This document shows, one piece after another, positions 48,071-48,324 of a DNA stretch of 48,324 nucleotides (positions within the stretch are counted from its first letter, which is position 1; each line of letters starts with the position of its first letter). This DNA comes from Paractinoplanes ferrugineus (GTDB lineage: Bacteria; Actinomycetota; Actinomycetes; Mycobacteriales; Micromonosporaceae), in assembly GCF_016862195.1 (NCBI RefSeq), contig NZ_BOMM01000081.1, positions 1 through 48,324 on the forward strand, given 5' to 3'. The notes beneath the pieces were generated by a model. That model saw only the letters and a program-made list of their open reading frames with translations. It had not been told where the DNA came from and did no database searches. A program made the translations under genes and the position numbers.

Positions 48071-48324
48071 CAGAAGACCGGCTCTTCGATGGTCATGTTG
48101 GTTGGCTCTGACCTGCGGGAAATCTGAACAATGGAGTCATTGTGGTGCCATCGGAAGCGTCCCGCGCGTGCGGCTTCTAAGTGCTGGGTGCACCAGTAGC
48201 CGTGCCCCTCACAGTCTTCGCGCTTGCAGTTTGGGCAGTTGTCGAAGTATGTGGCAGCCGCGATGGCGCTCGCGCATCCTGCCCCGGTCTTGTCACGTGC
48301 TACGCAAAGTTGCGCAGCCTGCTC
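48070..48324 (-). CDS. Cys/His-rich small protein (5' end outside window)
   Basis: The last 84 codons are present. CPNCKRE-DCEGHGYWCTQH forms a clear zinc-binding pattern, with a His-rich helix after it. The stop overlaps the initiator start (TGATG). Small zinc proteins of this type precede replication genes in several actinophages. The start lies beyond the right edge, so the length is unknown. Confidence 0.65.
   Translation of the reverse strand, partial: EQAAQLCVARDKTGAGCASAIAAATYFDNCPNCKREDCEGHGYWCTQHLEAARAGRFRWHHNDSIVQISRRSEPTNMTIEEPVF

Noticed and set aside
1..48324. Integrase, att sites, tRNA genes, CRISPR arrays, insertion sequences, ParA-type partition genes
   Set aside because: None could be recognised on either strand. 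They may lie outside the window.

Overview
This is high-GC DNA with GTG, TTG and leaderless starts, GTGA/ATGA start-stop overlaps and actinobacterial protein families. The host is an actinomycete, perhaps Micromonosporaceae or Streptomycetaceae, but the genus cannot be fixed from sequence alone. The window looks like part of one extrachromosomal, plasmid-like replicon that also carries an almost complete set of tailed-phage genes. It is therefore a candidate conjugative phage-plasmid. Both ends cut through genes (1..399 and 48070..48324), so the element continues beyond the window. No integrase, excisionase pair, tRNA gene, CRISPR array or insertion sequence was recognised.

Layout. (A) 1-4.4 kb, minus strand, maintenance and plasmid replication: a DUF4352-type membrane protein, a PIN-domain toxin with a small antitoxin, a Panacea-domain protein with a 110-residue partner, a cluster of GGACAG repeats (possible iterons or transfer-recognition repeats), and a DnaB-N/RepA-like helicase. 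(B) About 4.42-4.49 kb, a divergent control region with nested palindromes between an XRE repressor and the transfer operon. (C) 4.5-11.9 kb, plus strand, a translationally coupled transfer operon: a leader peptide, an SpdB/DUF2637 membrane protein, several small membrane proteins, an FtsK/SpoIIIE-type TraB translocase, a GIY-YIG-like membrane protein and a DUF6907 protein. (D) A terminator at 11.94 kb where the plus-strand transfer genes meet the minus-strand phage genes. (E) 12-16 kb, a sortase-anchored (LPLTG) surface protein and the lysis genes (holin-like proteins and an M15-type endolysin). (F) 16-31 kb, the tail genes (tail fibres, minor tail, tape measure, tail assembly chaperones, tail tube) and the connectors, including a 1122-residue fibre-like protein with about thirty 20-residue repeats. 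(G) 31-41 kb, the head and packaging genes (major capsid, cement, protease-scaffold fusion, MuF, portal, large and small terminase). (H) 41-48.3 kb, early and replication genes (small zinc-motif proteins, a SLOG-fold protein, DnaB helicase, loader-like and initiator-like proteins).

How it may work together (inference). The rep-like helicase and repeats would maintain the replicon as a plasmid. The XRE repressor would hold back SpdB/TraB-mediated double-stranded DNA transfer between mycelia. The toxin-antitoxin pairs would stabilise the element. On induction the minus-strand operon, with its own DnaB and initiator, would run the lytic cycle. Three plus-strand genes inside the minus-strand phage block (24348, 39901 and 43450) look like morons or regulatory insertions.
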